This document shows, piece by piece, positions 1 through 6,102 of a stretch of DNA of 6,269 nucleotides. Source of the DNA: Psychromonas sp. (GTDB lineage: Bacteria; Pseudomonadota; Gammaproteobacteria; Enterobacterales; Psychromonadaceae). The stretch's first letter is position 1. Each line of letters begins with the position of its first letter. The stretch lies in assembly GCA_023145575.1 (NCBI GenBank), contig JAGLDN010000163.1, forward strand, positions 1 through 6,269. Direction: 5' to 3'. The translations under genes were made by a program, and so were the position numbers. The notes beneath the pieces are model-generated. The model was not told the DNA's origin. It saw only the letters and a list, made by a program, of their open reading frames with translations, and did not search any database.

Positions 1-55
1 TCTCTATGAAGAATAACTATTTAGGAATTAAAGTATTTATTTTAATTCGACCTTT

Positions 56-161
56 GGTGATTAACGTAGTTAATCATCTCAGAGGACAATTTTATGTCTA
101 GCACCTTGGTACTATTTCCCTTGATGAATTTGCACTTTTACGTTACATGGGTATATACCAA
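56..161 (+). repeat. Dispersed intergenic repeat, copy 1
   Basis: Seen in the sequence: a perfect palindrome TGATTAAC-GTA-GTTAATCA at 58-76, then TCATC and AGAGGACA (81-88), then a core at 109-161 running from GGTACT through CCCTTG and TTACATGGGTATATACC to CCAA. The same blocks recur in the same order at 763-870, and in part at 2363-2443. The core ends in the self-complementary GGTATATACC (150-159), followed by CCAATTACATTAAGT, which looks like the tip of a mobile-element-type repeat. No matching inverted end was found before yhbY. A non-coding repeat family is the best reading; the boundaries are approximate. Confidence 0.55.
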
Positions 162-215
162 TTACATTAAGTATCTGGTCAAAATTTTACTCAAGAAAAT
201 AGATAAATTTTAGGC

Positions 216-288
216 GTAAGTTGATGCAAATAAATATTCCGTTAATGGAAGTTACCACGCACAAGTAAGTTATTCGTGCAAATAAATA
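216..288. repeat. Imperfect direct repeat, two units
   Basis: Two units, 216-236 and 265-288, share GTAAGTT and TGCAAATAAATA. The second has three extra bases between the shared blocks. The units start 49 bp apart. They lie in the 412-bp gene-free stretch before yhbY, where no coding remnant could be recognised. The role is unknown; they could be internal repeats of a decayed mobile element. Confidence 0.4.
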
Positions 289-383
289 GATAAGCCATCC
301 ATTGTAATTAGTATTAACAAGATTAATCTCCTATCAAACAGTTAGTAAGTATTGATTCACAACGAGTATACTAGTAAAATAAA

Positions 384-392
384 TGATATAAT
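384..392 (+). promoter_or_regulatory. Extended -10 promoter of yhbY
   Basis: TG at 384-385, one base, then a perfect TATAAT at 387-392 form an extended -10 element on the coding strand. The expected -35 position (about 364-369) has no good match to TTGACA, which extended -10 promoters tolerate. Transcription would start near 399, leaving a leader of only about 14 nt before the ATG. No Shine-Dalgarno-like purine block is visible in that leader. Confidence 0.6.
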
Positions 393-412
393 TTACTTAA
401 CTTAAAAATTCT

Positions 413-709
413 ATGAATTTATCAAATAAACAAAATAAACACCTTAAAAGCCTTGCTCATCGTTTGAAACCAGTTATCTTGTTAGGGAAAAATGGACTAA
501 CTCAAGGTGTACTTACTGAAATTGACCAAGCACTTGAACACCACGAACTGATCAAAGTGAAGATCGCAACGGATGACCGTGAAATGAAGCAACTTATCAT
601 TGACGCAATTATACGAGAAACAAAGGCAATTAATATAACAAAAATTGGTCATATAATTCTACTCTTTCGACAAAGCAAAGGAAAGAAAATCGACTTACCA
701 CGAGAATAA
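413..709 (+). CDS. yhbY: YhbY, CRM-domain RNA-binding protein (50S assembly)
   Basis: This 98-residue protein consists of a single CRM domain, the usual family length (E. coli YhbY is 97). The start MNLSNKQ matches the family start, and the GxxG loop GKNG lies at residues 25-28 within LKPVILLGKNGLT. The block LEHHELIKVKIA is typical, and the protein ends in LPRE as in enterobacteria. YhbY is known to associate with pre-50S ribosomal particles and bind RNA in the cytoplasm. It converges with greA, the arrangement found in E. coli, but the expected divergent partner rlmE is not in the 412 bp upstream. The extended -10 promoter is at 384-392; the leader is short and lacks an obvious Shine-Dalgarno site. 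The stop is TAA followed directly by TAG. Identification is secure. Confidence 0.96.
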   Translation: MNLSNKQNKHLKSLAHRLKPVILLGKNGLTQGVLTEIDQALEHHELIKVKIATDDREMKQLIIDAIIRETKAINITKIGHIILLFRQSKGKKIDLPRE

Positions 710-762
710 TAGCGTTTCTACACATGTAACGTGAGAATACCCTGCCTTAACTCGCATGTCAA

Positions 763-870
763 ATTAACCGAATTAATCATCAAAAGGATAATTTGATTTA
801 GAGGACATTGATATTAGTACAATTTGTCTTGCTGACTTTCCATATTTACACCGCATCGTCAAATATCCAA
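763..870 (+). repeat. Dispersed intergenic repeat, copy 2
   Basis: This lies in the convergent yhbY-greA gap. ATTAACCGAATTAATCATC (763-781) is a decayed form of the copy 1 palindrome. AGAGGACA follows at 800-807, then a core at about 815-870 with AGTAC, CTTGCTGAC, ATTTACAC and ATATCCAAG. Block order and overall length (108 against 106 bp) agree with copy 1, which supports common origin; similarity is clear only in blocks. No intrinsic terminator with a T-run was seen between the two convergent genes. Confidence 0.45.
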
Positions 871-941
871 GTTGTCTGAGGTAGGATCTTGTTTTCACCT
901 ATCCGTATTGAGATAGCATCTTGAGTAAACTTAACGTGGTA

Positions 942-1421
942 CTAAGCATTATAATCCACGCGAATGATCTCATACTCAATCTCACCTCCTGGCGTCACTA
1001 TCTTAATGTCATCGTTGAGCATTTTGCCAATTAACCCACGCGCAATAGGCGAACTAACAGAAATCAAGTTTAATTTAATATCAGCTTCATCATCACCTAC
1101 TATTTTGTAAGAAACTTCTTCATCGGTATCAATATTGACAATAGTTACCGTTGACCCAAAAATAACTTTGCCGCTGTTTGTTAGTTTCCTTATATCAATA
1201 ATTTGAGCATTTGATAATTTTGCTTCTATATCTTGAATTCTCCCTTCACAAAACCCTTGCTGCTCACGCGCCGCATGATATTCCGCATTTTCTTTTAGGT
1301 CACCATGTTCGCGTGCTTCAGCTATTGCTTTTACAATTTCAGGGCGTAGAACATTTTTTAAATTTTTTAACTCTTTACGCAGATTTTCCGCACCGGCAAT
1401 TGTCATTGGATATTGAACCAT
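942..1421 (-). CDS. greA: Transcription elongation factor GreA
   Basis: The protein has 159 residues against 158 in E. coli. The N-terminal antiparallel coiled coil (about 1-75) carries the diagnostic tip segment HGDLKENAEYHAAREQQ at 39-55, with the acidic tip residues D41 and E44. These enter the RNA polymerase secondary channel and promote cleavage of the 3' end of backtracked transcripts. The FKBP-like C-terminal domain (about 80-159) contains GDDEAD, SPIARGLIGK and TPGGE. The start is supported by AGGG at 1430-1433, 8 nt before the ATG, and by the family N-terminus (M....PMT). The protein diverges from the enterobacterial sequence mainly in the surface positions of the C-terminal domain. 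yjjV lies 83 bp upstream on the same strand, so co-transcription is possible; no convincing greA promoter was found. Identification is secure. Confidence 0.97.
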   Translation of the reverse strand: MVQYPMTIAGAENLRKELKNLKNVLRPEIVKAIAEAREHGDLKENAEYHAAREQQGFCEGRIQDIEAKLSNAQIIDIRKLTNSGKVIFGSTVTIVNIDTDEEVSYKIVGDDEADIKLNLISVSSPIARGLIGKMLNDDIKIVTPGGEIEYEIIRVDYNA

Positions 1422-1504
1422 TAAATAAACCCTACATTACATTTAAATAAACAATTATGTTACGCAAAATAGCTACAAATGTCACTATCTCATTGACGAT
1501 ATAT

Positions 1505-2269
1505 TCACAGATAAAAAATTGCATTTACATTTTTTTCAATTTGCTGCCTTATCGACTCTTTTGTTTCATTGCGAAGTTCATACAATACATCTAAAATGAG
1601 TAAAATATTGATCGGTGTATTGACGCCTTGATCTTGATTAAATACAGGCATAGACGGTGAGTCTGTTTCAAGAACAATTGCCGACAAAGGGATTTTGCTC
1701 ACCATTTTACGCGTTTTAATTGAGCGCGGGTAGGTAATTCCGCCACCTATGCCGAGCTTAAAGCCTAATTTTATAAATTCAGTTGCCATTTCAATACTGC
1801 CTGAAAATGCATGGTAAACCCCCCCCTCTTGAAAATTTAATGCTTTTAAAATTTCCAATACGCGCTGTTGTTTTTTTACTATATGTAAAATAACGGGTAA
1901 CTTAGCTTGCATCGCAAGTTTTAATTGTGCAGTAAAAACCAACTCCTGAAGTTGTTGTTTTTCATTAGAGCATTTATGTAAACCAATTTCCCCAATTGCA
2001 ATAAATTTTTCAGTTCGATCATGCAATTTATCGGATAATAAACAAAGATCTTGTTCAGTAAAATCATCTAAAAACCGTGGGTGAATACCAAGAGCATAAT
2101 ACACTGCTTTGTGTTCAAGGCTAAGCAATTCAATTTGTCGCCAAGTTTTAGCATCTGTTGCAGGAATAATAAAGCGTTTTACACCAAGTTGTTGCGCATC
2201 CGTTAACAAGGATAATAATGATTCCTCAAAACAAGGGAAGTTTAGGTGGCAATGCGTATCTGTGAGCAT
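1505..2269 (-). CDS. yjjV: YjjV-type TatD family metal-dependent hydrolase
   Basis: This 254-residue TIM-barrel hydrolase belongs to the TatD DNase family. Metal-binding residues are visible in order: H6 and H8 of TDTHCH, E94 of GEIG, H129 of LPVILH, H153 of YHAFSGS, and D203 of LETDSPSMP. The segment LGFKLGIGGGITYPRS is typical of YjjV rather than TatD or YcfH. Family members are Mg-dependent deoxyribonucleases or phosphodiesterases; the cellular substrate of YjjV is poorly known. The usual GEIGLD reads GEIGLH here (H98), and the C-terminus stops a few residues short of many homologues, ending NAIFYL. The start is supported by a good Shine-Dalgarno AAGGA at 2279-2283, 9 nt before the ATG. 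The flanking genes prfC and greA are on the same strand. Confidence 0.9.
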   Translation of the reverse strand: MLTDTHCHLNFPCFEESLLSLLTDAQQLGVKRFIIPATDAKTWRQIELLSLEHKAVYYALGIHPRFLDDFTEQDLCLLSDKLHDRTEKFIAIGEIGLHKCSNEKQQLQELVFTAQLKLAMQAKLPVILHIVKKQQRVLEILKALNFQEGGVYHAFSGSIEMATEFIKLGFKLGIGGGITYPRSIKTRKMVSKIPLSAIVLETDSPSMPVFNQDQGVNTPINILLILDVLYELRNETKESIRQQIEKNVNAIFYL

Positions 2270-2326
2270 ACATTCTCATCCTTGAAAAATATTTTACAAA
2301 CACTCAACACATTGTTCCTCTTTAGT

Positions 2327-2355
2327 TTGACACTTATGCTCATGCTATTTAAAAA
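2327..2355 (+). promoter_or_regulatory. Possible sigma-70 promoter facing into the yjjV-prfC gap
   Basis: A perfect TTGACA at 2327-2332 is followed, after exactly 17 bp, by TAAAAA at 2350-2355 (4 of 6 -10 matches) on the plus strand. No plus-strand gene lies downstream. A transcript would run through repeat copy 3 and the nested palindrome, and then antisense into the 3' end of prfC. In AT-rich DNA such a match can arise by chance. Confidence 0.3.
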
Positions 2356-2362
2356 TGAAAAG

Positions 2363-2443
2363 TCATCTAGGTAAATTATAGCGAGGTACTAGGCGTAAAT
2401 TCCCTTGCTGACGTTTCATTTCTATGTAACATGGGTATACCAA
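2363..2443 (+). repeat. Dispersed intergenic repeat, copy 3
   Basis: TCATCTAG (2363-2370) and TAAATTATA correspond to the TCATCTCAG and AATTTTAT blocks of copy 1. They are followed by GGTACT (2385-2390), CCCTTGCTGAC, ATGTAACATGGGTATACC and CCAAG. The CCCTTG-to-CCAA core is the best-matched stretch between copies 1 and 3. This copy lacks the 5' palindrome. Its core ends in the palindrome GGTATACC (2434-2441), and the nested palindrome begins only 15 bp later. Confidence 0.5.
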
Positions 2444-2458
2444 GATTGAGGATCCTAT

Positions 2459-2587
2459 CGGTGTGGCGATAACCAACCGAGTAAATTTATTTAGAGTTTA
2501 CTCTATTTTAAATTTCTAGATCGGGTTGATTGGCTTGTTAGTTGGAGCGTTAGCGGGCTAACAAGTTAATCTAATATCGCCACACCG
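2459..2587. repeat. Nested palindrome with perfect 12-bp terminal inverted repeats
   Basis: The outer arms CGGTGTGGCGAT (2459-2470) and ATCGCCACACCG (2576-2587) are perfect inverted repeats. Between them are two further inverted repeats. The first is imperfect, pairing about 2471-2480 with 2521-2531 and centred on TAGAGT-TT-ACTCTA (2492-2505). The second is CTTGTTAG (2534-2541) with CTAACAAG (2558-2565), extendable outward to 2528 and 2571 with two mismatches. The whole can fold as a three-way junction in DNA or RNA. It sits in the 3' trailer of prfC on that gene's strand. There is no open frame and no clear target-site duplication. A small MITE-like element or structured intergenic repeat is the best reading. 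Confidence 0.65.
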
Positions 2588-2588
2588 T

Positions 2589-2617
2589 TAGATGAGACCG
2601 CGTAGCGGTCGCATCTA
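2589..2617. repeat. Strong GC-rich hairpin 27 nt after prfC
   Basis: Arms TAGATGAGACCGC (2589-2601) and GCGGTCGCATCTA (2605-2617) pair at 12 of 13 positions around a GTA loop; the centre GACCGC-GTA-GCGGTC is perfect. It lies directly after the nested palindrome and just downstream of the prfC stop. It has no T-run on either strand, so it is not a canonical intrinsic terminator. It could stabilise the prfC mRNA end, or it may be a separate palindromic repeat. Confidence 0.6.
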
Positions 2618-2644
2618 TCAAAGGTTAAACTAGCCTAAACAGTT

Positions 2645-4231
2645 TTAATGTTCGCGCGTTTTTCGGAAATTAATTGCAGGGTAGCGTTCAATAGCCAGAT
2701 TTAAATTAATCATTGTCGGCGCAACATAAGTTAAGTTGTCACCCCCATCGAGTGCCAAGTTATTGTATGCTTTCTTCTCAAATTCAGTCATTTTAATCAA
2801 ATCTTCGCTCTCAACCCAGCGTGCGGTTGAAACGTTTATCGTTTCATAAACTGCATCTACTTTATATTCTGATTTTAAGCGTTGGACAACCACTTCGAAC
2901 TGCAACACACCTACCGCACCAACAAGTAAATCATTACTACGAAGCGGACGAAAAACTTGTACTGCACCCTCTTCTGAGAGTTGCATTAAGCCTTTTAATA
3001 ATTGTTTTTGTTTTAATGGATCTTTCAAACGAATGCTACGAAACATTTCCGGAGCAAAATTTGGAATACCTGTAAATTTCAATTCTTCTTTTGAGGTAAA
3101 CACATCACCAATCTGAATTGAACCGTGATTATGTAACCCAATAATATCCCCGGGATATGCCTCTTGAGCAACGCTCCGATCGCCTGCCATAAAGGTCACT
3201 GCATCCGAAATTCTGACCATTTTATCAATTCGCACATGGCGCATTTTCATGCCTTGTTCATATTTACCCGAGCACACACGCAGGAAGGCAATACGATCTC
3301 GATGTTTCGGATCCATATTAGCCTGAATTTTGAAAATAAAGCCCGAAAATGTGGCTTCAGTTGGCTCAACAACTCTCTGTTTTGCAATACGTGAAAGTGG
3401 TTTGGGAGCCCACTCAATGAGTCCATCAAGCATATGATCTACACCAAAGTTCCCTAATGCAGTGCCAAAGTAAACTGGTGTTAAATCACCACTTAAAAAC
3501 AACTCAAGATCAAACTCATTCGATGCACCAAGTACAAGTTGTATTTCCTCGCGCAAGTTTCCTATCAATAAAGGAAGGATTTGATCAAGTTCAGGAGAAT
3601 CTAATCCTTTAATAATTCGAACCTCTTGAATTTCATGCCCATGACCTGATTCATATAAGATTATTTCGTCTCGTAATAAATGATAAATACCCTTGAACTC
3701 TTTACCCATACCAATCGGCCAAGTAATTGGTGCGCAAGCTATATTTAAAACTTGTTCAACTTCATCCATTAATTCAATTGGATCACGAATATCTCGATCA
3801 CATTTGTTCATAAAAGTAAGAATTGGCGTATCACGCAAGCGCGTTACTTCCATTAATTTAACCGTACGCTGTTCAACACCTTTTGCCGAATCAATGACCA
3901 TTAAACAAGAATCGACAGCCGTTAACGTACGATAAGTATCTTCAGAGAAGTCTGCATGCCCTGGTGTATCAAGTAAATTTACAATGGCACCATTATAAGG
4001 GAATTGCATAACTGATGTAGTGATAGAAATTCCGCGGTCTTTTTCCATTTCCATCCAATCTGATTTAGCATGTTGCCCTGACTTTTTTCCTTTGACTGTG
4101 CCTCCTTTTTGCAAGACATTGCCAAAAAGTAATACTTTTTCAGTAATAGTGGTTTTACCCGCATCAGGGTGAGATATGATTGCGAATGTGCGTCTACAAT
4201 TAACGGCGTCTAAAAACTCAGTGTCTACCAT
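2645..4231 (-). CDS. prfC: Peptide chain release factor 3 (RF3)
   Basis: RF3 is a translational GTPase that removes RF1 and RF2 from the ribosome after peptide release. This reading gives 528 residues (E. coli 529). The G domain shows G1 SHPDAGKTT (20-28), a switch region GISITTSVMQF (67-77), G3 DTPGH (88-92) and G4 NKCD (142-145). The C-terminal part carries the RF3-specific GAVGVLQFEVV, LTYVAPTMINLNL and the terminal FRKTREH. I chose the ATG at 4229-4231 over an in-frame ATG at 4283-4285. It gives the family length and spacing to RRTFAIISHPD, has GAG about 10 nt upstream, and the TATAAT at 4262-4267 lies downstream of the longer start. The 3' trailer contains strong hairpins. Identification is secure. 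Confidence 0.97.
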   Translation of the reverse strand: MVDTEFLDAVNCRRTFAIISHPDAGKTTITEKVLLFGNVLQKGGTVKGKKSGQHAKSDWMEMEKDRGISITTSVMQFPYNGAIVNLLDTPGHADFSEDTYRTLTAVDSCLMVIDSAKGVEQRTVKLMEVTRLRDTPILTFMNKCDRDIRDPIELMDEVEQVLNIACAPITWPIGMGKEFKGIYHLLRDEIILYESGHGHEIQEVRIIKGLDSPELDQILPLLIGNLREEIQLVLGASNEFDLELFLSGDLTPVYFGTALGNFGVDHMLDGLIEWAPKPLSRIAKQRVVEPTEATFSGFIFKIQANMDPKHRDRIAFLRVCSGKYEQGMKMRHVRIDKMVRISDAVTFMAGDRSVAQEAYPGDIIGLHNHGSIQIGDVFTSKEELKFTGIPNFAPEMFRSIRLKDPLKQKQLLKGLMQLSEEGAVQVFRPLRSNDLLVGAVGVLQFEVVVQRLKSEYKVDAVYETINVSTARWVESEDLIKMTEFEKKAYNNLALDGGDNLTYVAPTMINLNLAIERYPAINFRKTREH

Positions 4232-4261
4232 TTTATAAATTCTCGAAAGTAATGCAATTGT

Positions 4262-4267
4262 ATTATA
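4262..4267 (-). promoter_or_regulatory. Probable -10 box of prfC
   Basis: A perfect TATAAT lies on the minus strand 30 nt before the chosen prfC ATG. The start of transcription would be near 4255, giving a leader of about 24 nt. No good -35 hexamer is seen 16-18 bp upstream. That position is overlapped by an imperfect palindrome CATGGTA-TCA-TACTATG (4283-4299), which might be an operator, though that is speculation. Confidence 0.45.
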
Positions 4268-4412
4268 TAATAATTTAAATGCCATGGTATCATACTATGA
4301 CGACCTTACATCAATATGCTTTGTCCTGATCTGCACTGATGTTAGGGGCGGATTTTTTTCTTTTGAATTATAAGAGTGCTCAAGATCAAATTTTTAGCCC
4401 ACTAATTACATA

Positions 4413-4634
4413 TAAAATGCCTAAATATGACATTTTTTAAAGCAATATAAAAGATCGATGTTAACCGTTTAGATGTTACATTTAGAGAGGATGAATACCA
4501 ACTTTATACTCAATATGGCGCACGAAATTTATCTAAATTTAGAAGGTCTTTGGCAAATCTGATAAAAGCAAATCTTTTAAAGACAATGCCGCGGAAAAAC
4601 ATAAAACTTCAATTGGGATCAAAAATTCATATCT
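4413..4634 (+). pseudogene. Relic of an ISAs1-family transposase, C-terminal part
   Basis: From 4466 one frame reads RLDVTFREDEYQL, then GARNLSKFRRSLANLIKAN, ending at TGA (4634) after more basic residues. This matches the C-terminal pattern of ISAs1-family DDE transposases, where LDVxFxED is followed by ENxxxxRRxxLNLxK. Just upstream, in shifted frames, are a CAT at 4431 (the H of the expected HW) and IKDRC (4447-4461), which fit the family's HWxIENxxHW with substitutions and a 2-bp loss. In-frame stops and shifts show it is dead. The left boundary is a guess; nothing earlier could be matched, so the 5' two-thirds of the gene are absent or unrecognisable. It is the only mobile-element coding trace in the window. 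Confidence 0.65.
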
Positions 4635-4656
4635 GAGAATATTGTTTGGTCAGCAT

Positions 4657-4681
4657 ATAAGCACCACATGATCCTGCCCTG
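4657..4681 (+). repeat. Candidate right end of the ISAs1-type element
   Basis: About 25 nt after the relic's stop, the sequence AAGCACCACATGATCCTGCCCTG ends the likely element. Its reverse complement begins CAGGGCAGGATCATG, which resembles, from memory, ISAs1-type ends starting CAGGGC. No left partner was found upstream, which fits a 5'-truncated copy. The assignment rests on position and the CAGGGC tip only. Confidence 0.35.
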
Positions 4682-4860
4682 CTCGAATGTACCCCTTAAT
4701 TGTTATCATCAAATACCCAGCTGTCATTTGAGCGGGGCTCGGTTTTCTATAACAAGTTGGCAACATTGCACCGCTCAATCAAAAAGTGGGTGTTCGAGTT
4801 ACCACCCCCAAAGCGCGTAGATCATTTTCTTCTAACGCGAAGCATAACATTGGCCAAGTG
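4682..4860. other. Unassigned DNA after the PLP-enzyme gene
   Basis: No gene, RNA or repeat was recognised here. It contains CGCGTAGA (4814-4821) facing TCTAACGCG (4831-4839), an imperfect inverted repeat starting about 20 nt after the stop of the PLP-enzyme gene. That could be a weak hairpin at its mRNA end, but no T-run follows on the minus strand. The minus strand reads open for short stretches interrupted by stops, and the plus strand has a 50-codon open frame. Neither resembles a known protein to me. Confidence 0.3.
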
Positions 4861-6087
4861 CTAATCAAGTGCTTGCTTGAAGTCATTAATAAGATCTATG
4901 GTATTTTCAATGCCCATTGAACAACGCACCATCGTTTCACTAATGCCCATTTTCAAACGCATATCTAACCCTCCCTCAGCAAATATTGTTGCTGCAACAG
5001 GCAACGCAAGTGTCCTATTATCTCCTAAATGTGTCGCTAAAATAACAATTTTAAGCTTATTTAACAACGCGCCGCAATCTTCGGATTCATTTAAATCAAA
5101 GCTTAAAATCGCCCCGAATTTTTTAAATAATTTTTTAGCCATTTCGTGCTGGGGGTGGGATTTTAAACCAGGATAATATACTTTGGCAACTTTTGGATGT
5201 GCATCTAAGAAAACAGCGAGGGACATTGCGTTATCACATTGTCTATCCATACGAAGTGCCATTGTTTCGCAACCAATTGAAATTAAATGCGCCATTTGAG
5301 AACTTAAGCACCCCCCCATATCACGCAGGCCTTTTTTAAGAAGCTGCTTGATCCCCCACATTTTTGCATCGCCTTTTTGGTAAGCTTCAAAAATATTAGG
5401 GTAGTTTTGCCAATCAAATATCCCAGTATCTGTGATCGCACCACCCAGTGCATTACCATGCCCTGCAACATATTTAGAAAGCGATGTCACAATCAAGCTT
5501 GCACCGACTGTTGATGCATCAAATAAATAGCTTGATGCCACCGTATTATCAATCACATAAACTAACTTTTGCCGTGCACAAAGCTCACCTATTTCCTGCA
5601 ATGCAGCAATTTGTGTCACTGGGTTTGCAATCGTTTCAACAAATACCATGCGGGTGTTGCTTTGCTTAGCCTCTTCAACTTCTGCTATATTGGTTGCATC
5701 GACTAACGTTACCTCAACACCATAGTTTTGTAACGTATTCATCACACTGTTTGTACTACCAAACAGAAAACGGCTGCAAATCAGATGGTCGCCTGACTTT
5801 AATAAGGCCAAAAATGTAGTCACGACTGCCGCCATTCCTGATGCAAAAACAATGGATGCAATACCATTGTCAATTGTCTTTATTTTTTGTTGCAACGCAT
5901 CAATGGTTGGCGTAGATTGCCTTGCGTATGCGTGTCCTGCCGCACCTTGAAATACATCAATCAGCCCTTGCACTTCATTAAAACCATAGGCAACTGCGTT
6001 ATGGATCGGTGCATGCAGGGCACCATATTCTATATTTAGCAAACGATCTGAATGTACTATTTTTGTTGTAAACCCCTTTGAAGTCAT
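4861..6087 (-). CDS. Cys/Met-metabolism PLP-dependent enzyme, cystathionine gamma-synthase family
   Basis: This 408-residue fold-type I PLP enzyme shows the family motifs. They are Y54/R56 (YAR, expected to bind cofactor phosphate from the partner subunit), SGMAA (83-87), E151 of ETIANP, D180 of VIDNT (pyridine nitrogen), K205 of SLSKY (Schiff base) and R388 of VRCSMGIE (substrate carboxylate). GHGNALGGAI and LGDNRTLALP point to the subfamily usually annotated 'cystathionine gamma-synthase family', not to classical MetB. The reaction could be gamma-replacement on an activated homoserine or gamma-elimination; sequence alone does not decide. The usual NPT after YxR reads TPT. The start is supported by AAGG at 6095-6098, 7 nt before the ATG. 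The stop of the upstream gene's extended frame lies only 15 nt before, suggesting co-transcription. No MetJ-type operator repeats were seen. Confidence 0.9.
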   Translation of the reverse strand: MTSKGFTTKIVHSDRLLNIEYGALHAPIHNAVAYGFNEVQGLIDVFQGAAGHAYARQSTPTIDALQQKIKTIDNGIASIVFASGMAAVVTTFLALLKSGDHLICSRFLFGSTNSVMNTLQNYGVEVTLVDATNIAEVEEAKQSNTRMVFVETIANPVTQIAALQEIGELCARQKLVYVIDNTVASSYLFDASTVGASLIVTSLSKYVAGHGNALGGAITDTGIFDWQNYPNIFEAYQKGDAKMWGIKQLLKKGLRDMGGCLSSQMAHLISIGCETMALRMDRQCDNAMSLAVFLDAHPKVAKVYYPGLKSHPQHEMAKKLFKKFGAILSFDLNESEDCGALLNKLKIVILATHLGDNRTLALPVAATIFAEGGLDMRLKMGISETMVRCSMGIENTIDLINDFKQALD

Positions 6088-6102
6088 AATTACGCCTTAA
6101 AT

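Noticed and set aside
6..101. 31-codon plus-strand open frame at the left edge
   Set aside because: It overlaps repeat copy 1 with its palindrome, lacks a ribosome site and resembles no protein I know.
1..412. Possible rlmE start on the minus strand, as expected from E. coli gene order
   Set aside because: No frame in this stretch reads as RlmE, and stops are frequent in all frames checked.
1211..1450. Open frames antisense to greA, prfC and the PLP-enzyme gene
   Set aside because: They are shadows of well-identified genes, with no motifs or ribosome sites of their own.
2528..2571. Integron attC-like core sites (GTTAG / CTAAC)
   Set aside because: The flanks do not fit GTTRRRY and RYYYAAC, and there is no cassette or integrase.
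4329..4359. ATCTGC ... GCGGAT followed by a T-run, terminator-like on the plus strand
   Set aside because: The stem is short with a wobble and a large loop, and no plus-strand gene precedes it.
4668..4820. 50-codon plus-strand open frame
   Set aside because: It is rich in Cys, Ser and His, has no ribosome site or recognisable motif, and overlaps the presumed IS end.
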